From Conexibacter sp. SYSU D00693 (GTDB taxonomy: Bacteria; Actinomycetota; Thermoleophilia; Solirubrobacterales; Solirubrobacteraceae): DNA of 64,000 nt. Position numbers and translations under genes: made by a program. Of the stretch, positions 24,313 through 32,197 are shown piece after piece. The notes under the pieces were generated by a model. That model did not search any database and was not told the origin of the DNA. It saw only the letters and a list, made by a program, of their open reading frames with translations. Every line of letters starts with the position of its first letter. The first letter of the stretch is position 1. The stretch is from NCBI RefSeq assembly GCF_017084525.1, contig NZ_CP070950.1:2170001-2234000 (forward strand). Reading direction: 5' to 3'.

Positions 24313-25563
24313 CTACAGCTCGACGCCCTCCATGGCCTCCTCGACGGCCTGGACGCCGCCCTCGAGGCGCAGGAAGCGCGACACCGCCTCGGCCCGGTTG
24401 GCCGCGCGCAGCTTGCGCAGGATCCGCTTGACGTGGGACTTCACCGTGCCCTCGGAGAGCACGAGCTGCTTGGCGATCACCGCGTTGGTGGCCCCGCCGG
24501 CCATGAGCCGCAGCACCTCCATCTCGCGGCGGCTCAGCAGCGCCGCGGCGCGCGAGGGCGGCATGAGCGACAGGTCGGGCTCCACGCCGCGCACGCCGCT
24601 GGAGGGCATCGGCGGCGCCACCGGCTTCTCGAGCCCGATCTCCGACTCGCAGAACTGGGTGATGAACGCGTCGGTGGCCTGCAGCATCGAGCGCACGTGG
24701 TCGCGCTGGGCGACGAGGCGCTCGACGAGGACCTTGCGCTCGAGCATCGAGCCCAGGCCGGCGGCGAAGGCCGCGAGGACGTCGCGGTCGATCGTGTCGA
24801 CCCGGCGACCGCTGAAGTGCGTGTCGGCGTGGATCGTGGCGATGACCTTGCCCTCGGGCATGATCGGCACCGCCGCGTAGCCCGAGGTCTCGATCTTGTC
24901 GATGATCGGCCGGAAGGCCCGCGCGTCGTGCATCGGGTCCTCCATGAGCGCCGCCGCGCGGCGGCGCAGCATCTCGGTCTCCAGGAGCATCGCCTCGAGG
25001 CGCGCCGGGTTCTCCTCGGCGACGCGGTGGCACTCGGCCGCCCACTCGTCGTGGCCGCGGAAGTACGTCGACTGGACCTTGAGCGTGCCGTCGTTGACGA
25101 GGAAGAGCATCGCGCGGTCGAAGCCGCAGCTGCGACACGCCTCGGCGGTCGCGCGCTCGAGGAGCTTCTCGACGCTGGCGTCGCCCTGCGGGCGGGCGAG
25201 CACCTCCTGGATGGCGTTGAGCGCGCGCAGCCGGCGGCTGAGCTTGCGCTCCTGGTGCTCGCGGTGGAGCTCCTGGAGCTCCATGGCGACCTGGCAGACC
25301 TCGAGCAGCTGGCCGCGCTGCAGGCCCGCGGGCGCCTCGAGGCGCGCCTTGAGCTGGACGACGGCGTCCTCGAGGTTCACGTCGGCCGTGTCGAGGGCCT
25401 CCTCGTCGTCGTGGACGGCCTCCCACAGCTCGACGTCCACGTACGGGCGCGCGCGCGTGAGGGCATCGACGATCCGCTCCTCCAGCACCGCGTCCGCGCG
25501 GCGCCGCGTCTCCGGATCGTCCCACGTGATCCTGCGGGCGGGCGACGCGATCGAGATCGGCAC
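24313..25563 (-). CDS. GAF-domain LuxR-type transcriptional regulator
   Basis: 416 aa from GTG at 25563, chosen for the strong AGGAGGAGGAGGAGAG ribosome site directly before it. The N-terminal ~115 residues are helical (possible coiled coil, EVCQVAMELQELHREHQERK). A GAF-like sensor follows (about 120-280; CGFDRAMLFLVNDGTLKVQS, YAAVPIMPEGKVIATIHAD). The C-terminal LuxR HTH is LSRREMEVLRLMAGGATN...SEGTVKSHVKRILRKL at about 345-390. It lies between two divergent catabolic runs, each preceded by the same 30-bp element, and likely controls both and itself. Ligand unknown. Confidence 0.88.
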   Translation of the reverse strand: MPISIASPARRITWDDPETRRRADAVLEERIVDALTRARPYVDVELWEAVHDDEEALDTADVNLEDAVVQLKARLEAPAGLQRGQLLEVCQVAMELQELHREHQERKLSRRLRALNAIQEVLARPQGDASVEKLLERATAEACRSCGFDRAMLFLVNDGTLKVQSTYFRGHDEWAAECHRVAEENPARLEAMLLETEMLRRRAAALMEDPMHDARAFRPIIDKIETSGYAAVPIMPEGKVIATIHADTHFSGRRVDTIDRDVLAAFAAGLGSMLERKVLVERLVAQRDHVRSMLQATDAFITQFCESEIGLEKPVAPPMPSSGVRGVEPDLSLMPPSRAAALLSRREMEVLRLMAGGATNAVIAKQLVLSEGTVKSHVKRILRKLRAANRAEAVSRFLRLEGGVQAVEEAMEGVEL

Positions 25564-25631
25564 AGCTCTCCTCCTCCTCCTCCTCAGGTGGGGCGAACGT
25601 ACCACCGGCGGACAGGGCCGGATGGGACCTG

Positions 25632-25661
25632 CGGTCCGAACGGGGGAACAGGTTGTCCCCC
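25632..25661 (+). promoter_or_regulatory. 30-bp operator-like element, copy 2 (before the acyl-CoA ligase run and the regulator)
   Basis: Same element as 24269-24298, here pointing to the acyl-CoA ligase, 36 bases before its ATG and 68 bases from the regulator's own start on the other strand. Arms GGGGGA (25642-25647) and TCCCCC (25656-25661). Its position in the 134-bp divergent gap allows it to control both the ligase run and the regulator gene. Confidence 0.8.
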
Positions 25662-25697
25662 CTGAGGGCTGTCCGCACACCTGGAGGCGGGTCCAGG

Positions 25698-27224
25698 ATG
25701 CCTGGCATGGGTCTCAACCTGGCCTCCCTGCTGGACTGGGCCGCCGACGCCCGGCCGGACGCCCCGGCCCTGCGCGTCGCGGGCGTGCCCGGCAGCGCCA
25801 TCACCTACGGCGAGCTCGACGGCCGCGTCGCCGCGTTCGCGGGCGGCCTGCGGGCGGCCGGCGTCGGGCCGGGCGACCGCGTCTGCCTCATGGCGCCCAA
25901 CGTCCCGGACTTCGTCGTCGCCTACTGGGCCACGCTGCGCCTCGGCGCCGTGGTCGTCCCGGTCAACCCGCTGCTCAAGACGCGCGAGGTCGCCTACGTG
26001 CTGCGCGACGCCGGCGCGAGGGCCTTCGCGTTCTGGCACGGGATGGCCGAGCACGCGCGCGCCGGGGCCGAGCAGGCGGGCGTCGAGGTCGTCGTCGAGC
26101 TCGGTGGCGAGGCCCCGGCGCTCGACGGGCCGGCGGTCGGCGCGGCGGTGCTGCGCGAGCCGCAGGACCCGGCGGTCCTCCTCTACACCTCCGGGACGAC
26201 CGGCGAGCCCAAGGGCGCGACGCTCACGCACTCCAACATGGTCTGGAACGCGCACCTCAGCGCGACCGACCTCGTGGGCTCGCGCGCCGACGACCGCGTC
26301 GTCGCCACGCTGCCGCTCTTCCACTCCTTCGGCCAGACGGTCGGCATGAACGCGGCCTTCCACGCGGGCGCCGAGCTCCTGCTCGTCCCCCGCTTCGAGC
26401 CCGGGCCGGTCGCGCAGCTCATCGAGGACGAGCGCGCGACGGTCTTCCTCGGCGTCCCCACGATGTACACGGCGCTCCTGCACGCGCCCGCCGCGCAGGG
26501 CCGCGACCTGTCGTCGCTGCGCCGCTGCCTCTCCGGCGGGGCGGCGATGCCGATGGAGCTGCTGCGCGCCTTCGAGGAGGCCCACGGCTGTGAGCTCATC
26601 GAGGGCTACGGGCTGTCGGAGACCTCGCCGGTGGCCGCCGCCAACCGGCCGGGCGCCCGGCGGCCGGGCTCGATCGGCCGGCCGATCTGGGGCGTCGAGA
26701 TGCGCGTCGTCGACGCCGAGGGCCGCCCGGCGCCGCAGGGCGAGGTCGGCGAGGTGCAGATCCGTGGCCACAACGTCATGACGGGCTACCACGGCCGGCC
26801 CGAGGCGACCGCCGACGCCATCGACGCCGACGGCTGGTTCTCGACCGGTGACCTAGGCCGCGTCGACGTGGACGGCTTCTTCTTCCTCGTCGACCGGGCG
26901 AAGGACCTGATCCTGCGCGGCGGGCTGAACGTCTACCCCCGCGAGGTGGAGGAGGTCCTGCACGAGCACCCGTCGGTCCTGGAGTGCGCCGTGGTCGGCG
27001 TCCCGCACCCCGAGCTGGGCGAGGAGGTCGCCGCGGCGGTCGTCGTCAAGCCGGGCGAGGCCTTCGACGGCCCGGCGCTGCGCGAGTTCGTGCGCGAGCG
27101 CATCGCCGCCTACAAGTACCCACGCACGGTCGTGCAGCTCGAGGCCCTGCCCAAGGGCCCGACGGGCAAGGTGCTCAAGCGCGAGATCGACGTGCAGGCC
27201 CTCGTCCCGGAGGCGACGGCCTGA
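25698..27224 (+). CDS. Acyl-CoA synthetase (AMP-forming, FadD type)
   Basis: 508 aa from ATG at 25698 (ATG 25707 is the alternative). All ANL motifs are present: AMP/P-loop LLYTSGTTGEPKGATLTHSN, EGYGLSETSP, GWFSTGDLGRVDVDGFFFLVDRAKDLI, and the C-terminal catalytic Lys in GPTGKVLKREID. It activates a carboxylic acid, fatty or aromatic, to its CoA ester. The next gene starts inside its stop (TGATG). It is the first gene of the plus-strand run behind the 30-bp element and is the probable entry step of a CoA-dependent degradation pathway. Confidence 0.9.
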   Translation: MPGMGLNLASLLDWAADARPDAPALRVAGVPGSAITYGELDGRVAAFAGGLRAAGVGPGDRVCLMAPNVPDFVVAYWATLRLGAVVVPVNPLLKTREVAYVLRDAGARAFAFWHGMAEHARAGAEQAGVEVVVELGGEAPALDGPAVGAAVLREPQDPAVLLYTSGTTGEPKGATLTHSNMVWNAHLSATDLVGSRADDRVVATLPLFHSFGQTVGMNAAFHAGAELLLVPRFEPGPVAQLIEDERATVFLGVPTMYTALLHAPAAQGRDLSSLRRCLSGGAAMPMELLRAFEEAHGCELIEGYGLSETSPVAAANRPGARRPGSIGRPIWGVEMRVVDAEGRPAPQGEVGEVQIRGHNVMTGYHGRPEATADAIDADGWFSTGDLGRVDVDGFFFLVDRAKDLILRGGLNVYPREVEEVLHEHPSVLECAVVGVPHPELGEEVAAAVVVKPGEAFDGPALREFVRERIAAYKYPRTVVQLEALPKGPTGKVLKREIDVQALVPEATA

Positions 27225-28021
27225 TGTCCGCCACCCACGTCCGCTCGCTCGTCACCGCCGAGGACCGCGGCCCGGTGCGCCACGTGTGCATCAACCGGCC
27301 CGAGAAGCGCAACGCCCTGGACGACGACGTCGTCGGCGCGCTGCGCGCGGCGTTCTTCGGCGCGCTGCACGACCCGTCGGTCCACGCGCTCGTCATCCGC
27401 GGCAACGGGCCGGTCTTCTCGGCGGGCATGGACCGCGACACCCTCGTGGACCTCGCGGAGGTCCCGGGGCGCATCCGCGAGTTCCACACCCTGGTCAGCG
27501 GCACCTGGAACGCCCTCGAGCAGATGCTCAAGCCGACGATCGCCGAGATCCACGGCGTGTGCATCGGCGGCGCGCTCGAGCTGGCGCTGGCCTGCGACCT
27601 GCGGGTGATGGCCGACGACGCGCTCGTCGGCCTGCCCGAGGTCAAGATCGGCCTGATCCCCGACTGCGGCGGCTGCTCGCGGCTGCCGGCGGTCGTCGGG
27701 CTGGGCCGCGCCAAGGAGCTCGTGATGACCGGCCGGCTCGTCGGCGCGCAGGAGGCGCTGCAGATGGGGCTGGTCAACCGCGTCGTCCCCGCAGAGGACC
27801 TCTCGACGGCCACCGACCGCCTCGTCGCCGAGCTGCTCGAGTGCGCCCCGGTGGCCGTCGCCTACGCCAAGCGCGTGCTCGACGCGGCGGCCAAGCCGGC
27901 CCTCGCCTCGACGCTCGAGCACGAGGTGACGATCCAGCAGATCTGCGCCCAGACCATCGACTTCGTGGAGGGCACGCGCGCCCTGCAGGAGCGCCGCGCC
28001 CCCGCCTTCTCCGGCTGCTGA
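27224..28021 (+). CDS. Enoyl-CoA hydratase/isomerase family protein
   Basis: 265 aa from ATG at 27224, overlapping the ligase stop. Crotonase fold with the oxyanion-hole segment VFSAGMDRDTL and the signature EIHGVCIGGALELALACDLRVMADDALVGLPEVKIGLIPDCGG; the two glutamates (in GGALELA and in GLPEVK) match the catalytic pair of hydratases. It probably adds water to the enoyl-CoA made from the ligase product; no acyl-CoA dehydrogenase is encoded in the window, so an F420- or flavin-dependent step may replace it (inference). Confidence 0.88.
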   Translation: MSATHVRSLVTAEDRGPVRHVCINRPEKRNALDDDVVGALRAAFFGALHDPSVHALVIRGNGPVFSAGMDRDTLVDLAEVPGRIREFHTLVSGTWNALEQMLKPTIAEIHGVCIGGALELALACDLRVMADDALVGLPEVKIGLIPDCGGCSRLPAVVGLGRAKELVMTGRLVGAQEALQMGLVNRVVPAEDLSTATDRLVAELLECAPVAVAYAKRVLDAAAKPALASTLEHEVTIQQICAQTIDFVEGTRALQERRAPAFSGC

Positions 28022-28052
28022 CCGGACCCCACCCCCGACCGAGAGCGACGTG

Positions 28053-29591
28053 ATGTCGAGCACCGAGACCGTCCCCACCGCCACCGACCGCGCCGAGCGC
28101 CCGCCCATCCAGGTCATCGCGCCGGCGACCGGCGAGCTGCTGGCCACCGTGCCCAACCTGTCCGCCGTCGACGTCGAGGCCGCGGTCGACCGCGCCCGCG
28201 CGGCGCAGCCCGGCTGGGAGGCCCTGGGCTTCGACGGCCGCGGCGCCGTCCTTCGCCGCGCGCAGCGCTGGATCACCGACCACGCCGACGAGGTCCTGGA
28301 CACCATCGTCGCCGAGACCGGCAAGGCGCGCGAGGACGCGCAGATCGCCGAGCTCGCCTACGGGGCGGCGGCCCTGGGCTTCTGGGCCAAGCGCGCCCCG
28401 AAGTACCTCGCCGACGAGAAGGTCCGGTCGACCAACCGCTTCCTCACCGGCAAGCAGCTGCGCCTGCGCCATCGCCCGATCGGCGTCGTGGGCGTCATCG
28501 GCCCCTGGAACTTCCCGCTGACGAACTCCTTCGGCGACGTCATCCCGGCGCTGGCCGCCGGAAACAGCGTCGTGCTCAAGCCCTCCGAGGTGACGCCGCT
28601 GACCTCCCAGCTCATGGCGCGCATGCTCCGCGAGTGCGGGCTGCCCGAGGACGTCTTCCAGGTCGTCACGGGCGACGGCGAGACCGGCGCGGCGCTCGTC
28701 GACCACGTCGACTTCCTCCAGTTCACCGGCTCCACGAAGACCGGCAAGGCGGTCATGAAGCGCGCCGCCGAGACGGTCACCCCGATCGGCCTCGAGCTCG
28801 GCGGCAAGGACCCGATGGTCGTCCTCGCCGACGCCGACCTCGAGCGCGCGGCCAACGGCGCGGCCTACTACTCGATGCTCAACGGCGGCCAGATCTGCAT
28901 CTCCGTCGAGCGCGTCTACGTCGAGGACCCCGTCTACGACGACTTCGTCGCCCGCGTGGCGCACAAGGTCGCCGCCCTGCGCCAGGGCGTCCCCGGCGCG
29001 CCGGGCTCGGTCGACATCGGGGCGGTGACCTTCGAGCCCCAGCTCGAGCTCCTCGAGCGCCACGTCCGCGACGCCGTCGACAAGGGCGCGCGCGTGGTCA
29101 CCGGCGGCCGGCGCGGCGAGGGCCCGGGCCGCTTCTTCGAGCCGACCGTCCTGGCCGACGTCGACCACACGATGGACGTCATGCGCGAGGAGACCTTCGG
29201 CCCGATCGTGCCGATCATGCGCGTGCGCGACGCCGAGGAGGGGCTGCGGATGGCCAACGACTCGCCCTACGGCCTGCAGGGCTCGGTGTGGACGCGGTCG
29301 GTCAAGCGCGGCCGCCAGCTCGCCCGCCGCATGCAGGTCGGCGGCGTCTCGGTCAACGACGCGGTCCTCATCTACACGGCGCTCGAGGTCCCGATGGGCG
29401 GCGTGAAGCGCTCGGGCATCGGCCAGCGCCACGGCCAGGCCGGCATCCGCAAGTACACGGTGCCGCAGGGGATGATGGTCGTCCCGTTCGGCCTCAAGCG
29501 CGAGCTGAACATGTACCCGTACCGGTCGTGGTCCTCGGGCCTGCTGGCGCGGATGATCCGGATGCTCAACCGCGGCCTGCCCTACCGCTAG
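28053..29591 (+). CDS. NAD(P)-dependent aldehyde dehydrogenase
   Basis: 512 aa from ATG 28053 (GTG 28050 directly before it is possible). Classic ALDH: substrate/cofactor loop GPWNFPLTNSFGDVIPALAAGN, catalytic Glu in LELGGKDPMVV, catalytic Cys in NGGQICISVERVYV, and EETFGPIVPIMRV. The C-terminal ~50 residues (MYPYRSWSSGLLARMIRMLNRG) look amphipathic and may touch the membrane, as in long-chain fatty aldehyde dehydrogenases. It likely oxidises an aldehyde from the same pathway to the acid used by the ligase. Confidence 0.9.
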   Translation: MSSTETVPTATDRAERPPIQVIAPATGELLATVPNLSAVDVEAAVDRARAAQPGWEALGFDGRGAVLRRAQRWITDHADEVLDTIVAETGKAREDAQIAELAYGAAALGFWAKRAPKYLADEKVRSTNRFLTGKQLRLRHRPIGVVGVIGPWNFPLTNSFGDVIPALAAGNSVVLKPSEVTPLTSQLMARMLRECGLPEDVFQVVTGDGETGAALVDHVDFLQFTGSTKTGKAVMKRAAETVTPIGLELGGKDPMVVLADADLERAANGAAYYSMLNGGQICISVERVYVEDPVYDDFVARVAHKVAALRQGVPGAPGSVDIGAVTFEPQLELLERHVRDAVDKGARVVTGGRRGEGPGRFFEPTVLADVDHTMDVMREETFGPIVPIMRVRDAEEGLRMANDSPYGLQGSVWTRSVKRGRQLARRMQVGGVSVNDAVLIYTALEVPMGGVKRSGIGQRHGQAGIRKYTVPQGMMVVPFGLKRELNMYPYRSWSSGLLARMIRMLNRGLPYR

Positions 29592-29595
29592 GCCG

Positions 29596-30498
29596 ATGGG
29601 CGACGCCGGGCCGCTGCTCGCGTTCTGCGAGCTGGAGTTCACCCACGCGCTCGGCCCGGCGCCGGGCCGCTACCTCGTCGGCACGACCGCCGACGGCGCC
29701 GACGTCCTGGCCGTCGACGTGCTCGGGGCGCCGGTGCCGGCGCTGCTGCCCCGCCGCCGGCGCGCCGTGCGCGAGGGCCGGGGCGGCGAGGAGCGCGCGC
29801 CGGAGCCCGTCGCGCTCGCCGTCGTCCGGCTGGTGAAGGCGTCGGCGCCGCTCGCCACGCCCGAGGCCGGGCGGGCGCTGGCGGAGGTCTGGCGCGGCGC
29901 CTTCGAGGAGCGCGAGCGCTGGGTGGCCGAGGCGCTGACCGTGCTCAACCGCGCGGTCGCCGCGTTCCGCGTCGCGGCGCAGAACCCCTTCGTCGTCGAG
30001 GTCGCGCGCGCCGACGCCCGGGCCGTGCGCCTGGGCTGGGGCACCGCCGACGAGGTCCAGCGCGGTGGCGCCGCCGAGCTGCTCGAGGTCCTCCCGCCCC
30101 GGCGCGGGACGCTGCCGCCGGCCCAGCGGCTCGCGCCCGACGAGGCCGTCGCCGCGGTGCTCGGCGGCCGGGCCTCCTTCGGCGAGGCCCACGACCTCCT
30201 GCTGCGGGCGCTGCTCGACCTCGGCCACGACCGCCCGTCGGCCGCCGTCCTGGGGCTGCGGGGCGCCGCCGACCTCGCGCTCGCCCGCGCGCGCGACCTC
30301 GGCCTGCCCGAGCTCACCGACCGCCTGGTGCTGCTCGGCGCCGACGCGGGCGCCCTGGCCGCCGGCGCCCTCGCCCCCGCCCCGCCCGAGGACCTCGTCG
30401 CCCGGGCCAGCCGCCTCGCCGACGAGCTGGGCGTGGTGCTCGACCGCCTGCGCGCGGCCGAGCTCGAGCCGGCCGCGGTCGCGCCCTCGCGGGGGTAG
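29596..30498 (+). CDS. Conserved-looking hypothetical protein
   Basis: 300 aa from ATG at 29596, four bases after the aldehyde dehydrogenase stop, so same operon. I do not recognise a family. The N-terminal ~70 residues are beta-rich (LLAFCELEFTHALGPAPGRYLVGT, DVLAVDVLGAPVPALL); the rest is helical, Ala/Leu-rich and charged, with a late segment that could form a coiled coil (LADELGVVLDRLRAAELEPA). There are no membrane segments, signal peptide or cysteine clusters. Coding character (codon third-position GC, sensible composition) is good. Confidence 0.6.
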   Translation: MGDAGPLLAFCELEFTHALGPAPGRYLVGTTADGADVLAVDVLGAPVPALLPRRRRAVREGRGGEERAPEPVALAVVRLVKASAPLATPEAGRALAEVWRGAFEERERWVAEALTVLNRAVAAFRVAAQNPFVVEVARADARAVRLGWGTADEVQRGGAAELLEVLPPRRGTLPPAQRLAPDEAVAAVLGGRASFGEAHDLLLRALLDLGHDRPSAAVLGLRGAADLALARARDLGLPELTDRLVLLGADAGALAAGALAPAPPEDLVARASRLADELGVVLDRLRAAELEPAAVAPSRG

Positions 30499-30511
30499 GG
30501 TCCGGGCCGGC

Positions 30512-31009
30512 ATGCCCGGCCTCCGTGACGCCCTGCGCAGCCCCGCCTCGACGCTCACCGGGCTGGTGCGGGCGCCGCAGCCCGGCACGCCGGGACACCG
30601 GCTCTTCCACCACGTGACCGTCGCCCACGTGCGGCTCTACCGGGTGAGCGGCGGGCGGATCGGCGGGCGCTTCGACCGCGCGCCGGTGCTCCTGCTGCAC
30701 CACGTGGGGCGCCGGACGGGGCAGGCGCGCGTGACGCCGCTGCTGCACGTCCGCGACGGCGACGACCTCGTCGTCGTCGCCTCGATGGGCGGGATCCCGA
30801 GGCACCCGGCCTGGTTCCACAACCTCATGGCGATGGACGAGACCGAGGTCGAGGTCGGTCGCGAACGTCGCCGCGTGCGCCCGCGCGTGGCGTCCTCGAC
30901 GGAGAAGGGACGGCTGTGGCCGACGCTGGTGGCCGCGTACCCCGCGTACGCGACCTACCAGGCACGGACGCAGCGCGACATCCCCGTCGTGCTGCTCGAG
31001 CGCGTCTAG
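30512..31009 (+). CDS. Ddn-like F420-dependent nitroreductase family protein
   Basis: 165 aa from ATG at 30512. The F420-binding split-barrel family (deazaflavin-dependent nitroreductase) is recognised by VLLLHHVGRRTGQARVTPLL, LVVVASMGGIPRHPAWFHNL and the final YPAYATYQARTQRDIPVVLLERV. Members reduce quinones or nitro compounds with F420H2. This is a third F420-linked gene within 13 kb, next to the 25.7-30.5 kb run. Its TAG stop shares CTAG with the convergent FMN oxidase gene. Confidence 0.85.
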   Translation: MPGLRDALRSPASTLTGLVRAPQPGTPGHRLFHHVTVAHVRLYRVSGGRIGGRFDRAPVLLLHHVGRRTGQARVTPLLHVRDGDDLVVVASMGGIPRHPAWFHNLMAMDETEVEVGRERRRVRPRVASSTEKGRLWPTLVAAYPAYATYQARTQRDIPVVLLERV

Positions 31010-32190
31010 GCCGGCCGGCGCGTCACCGCGTCGGCGTCGACCTGGTCGATCCCGGCGTGGCCGGTCAGCGCCATCGCGAGGTCGAGCTCGGCGAGGAACG
31101 AGCGGATCACGCGCAGGACGCCCTCCTCGCCGGCCGTCGCCAGGCCCCAGAGGTAGGGCCGGCCCAGCAGGACGGCGCTCGCGCCCAGCGCGATCGCCTT
31201 GAGCGCGTCCGAGCCCGAGCGCACCCCGCTGTCGAGCAGGACGGGCACGTCGTCGCCCGCCGTCGCGACGACCGCGGGCAGCGCGTCGAGTGCGGCGACG
31301 CCGCCGTCGACCTGGCGGCCGCCGTGGTTGGAGACGAGGATGCCGTCGACGCCGTGGTCGAGCGCCTTGCGCGCGTCGTCGGCCGACAGGATGCCCTTGA
31401 GGAGGATCGGCAGCTCGGTGACCGAGCGCAGGAACGCGAGGTCCTCCCAGGTGACCGTCGGGTTGGAGAAGACGCCGACGAACTGGCCGACCGCGGCCTG
31501 CGGGTCCTCCTCCGGCGGCGCGGCGAGCGTCGAGCGGAAGACCGGGTCGGCCAGGTAGTTCGCGATGCCGATCGACTGCAGGAACGGCAGGTACGCCTGC
31601 TGCAGGTCGCGCGGGCGCCAGCCCAGCAGCCAGGTGTCGAGCGTGACGACGATGGCGCCGTAGCCCGCCGCCTCGGCGCGGCGCACGAACGACGCGGCGA
31701 GCTCCTCGCCCCGCGGCCAGTAGAGCTGGAACCACTGGGGCGCGCCGCCGCCGGCCTCGGCGATCTCCTCCAGCGTGAACGACGACGCGGTGCTCGCGAC
31801 GTACGGGACGCCGGCGGCCGCGGCGGCGCGGGCGCTGGCGAGTTCGCCGTCGGGGTGCAGGATCGACTGGACGCCGACGGGCGCGAGCAGCACCGGCGCA
31901 TGCAGCTCGGTGCCCAGCACCTGGCGCGCCAGCGTGCGCTCGCCGACGTCGCGCAGCATGCGCGGGACCAGGCGCCAGCGCCGGAACGCCTCGAGGTTCT
32001 CGCGCATCGAGTCCTCGGTGCCGGAGCCGCCGAAGAGGTAGCCGCGCGGGCCCGGGTCGAGCGCTGCCTCGGCCGCCGCCTCGAGCTCCGCCCAGCCGAC
32101 CGGCCAGCTCGGCTTCTCGCCGGCCATGCCGCGCAGGTAGATCTCGTACTGGTAGTTGGCGAACGGCGCCGCGGGCTGCGTCTCGGACAT
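31006..32190 (-). CDS. FMN-dependent alpha-hydroxy-acid oxidising protein (lactate monooxygenase-like)
   Basis: 394 aa. Beta/alpha barrel with FMN and substrate residues: WFQLYWPRGEE, the catalytic His in VSNHGGRQVDGGVAALDALP, and DSGVRSGSDALKAIALGASAVLLGRPYLWGL. Length and the lack of a cytochrome b2 domain fit soluble lactate 2-monooxygenase/oxidase. It oxidises an L-2-hydroxy acid to a keto acid, using oxygen. Its start lies 7 bases from the secreted hydrolase stop, so it may be cotranscribed with it. Confidence 0.85.
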   Translation of the reverse strand: MSETQPAAPFANYQYEIYLRGMAGEKPSWPVGWAELEAAAEAALDPGPRGYLFGGSGTEDSMRENLEAFRRWRLVPRMLRDVGERTLARQVLGTELHAPVLLAPVGVQSILHPDGELASARAAAAAGVPYVASTASSFTLEEIAEAGGGAPQWFQLYWPRGEELAASFVRRAEAAGYGAIVVTLDTWLLGWRPRDLQQAYLPFLQSIGIANYLADPVFRSTLAAPPEEDPQAAVGQFVGVFSNPTVTWEDLAFLRSVTELPILLKGILSADDARKALDHGVDGILVSNHGGRQVDGGVAALDALPAVVATAGDDVPVLLDSGVRSGSDALKAIALGASAVLLGRPYLWGLATAGEEGVLRVIRSFLAELDLAMALTGHAGIDQVDADAVTRRPA

Positions 32191-32197
32191 CGGCGCA

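Noticed and set aside
17235-31009. Natural-product biosynthetic cluster (monooxygenase, LLM enzyme, SnoaL, acyl-CoA ligase together)
   Set aside because: No polyketide synthase, NRPS, terpene cyclase or RiPP precursor is present; the set fits catabolism and import better.
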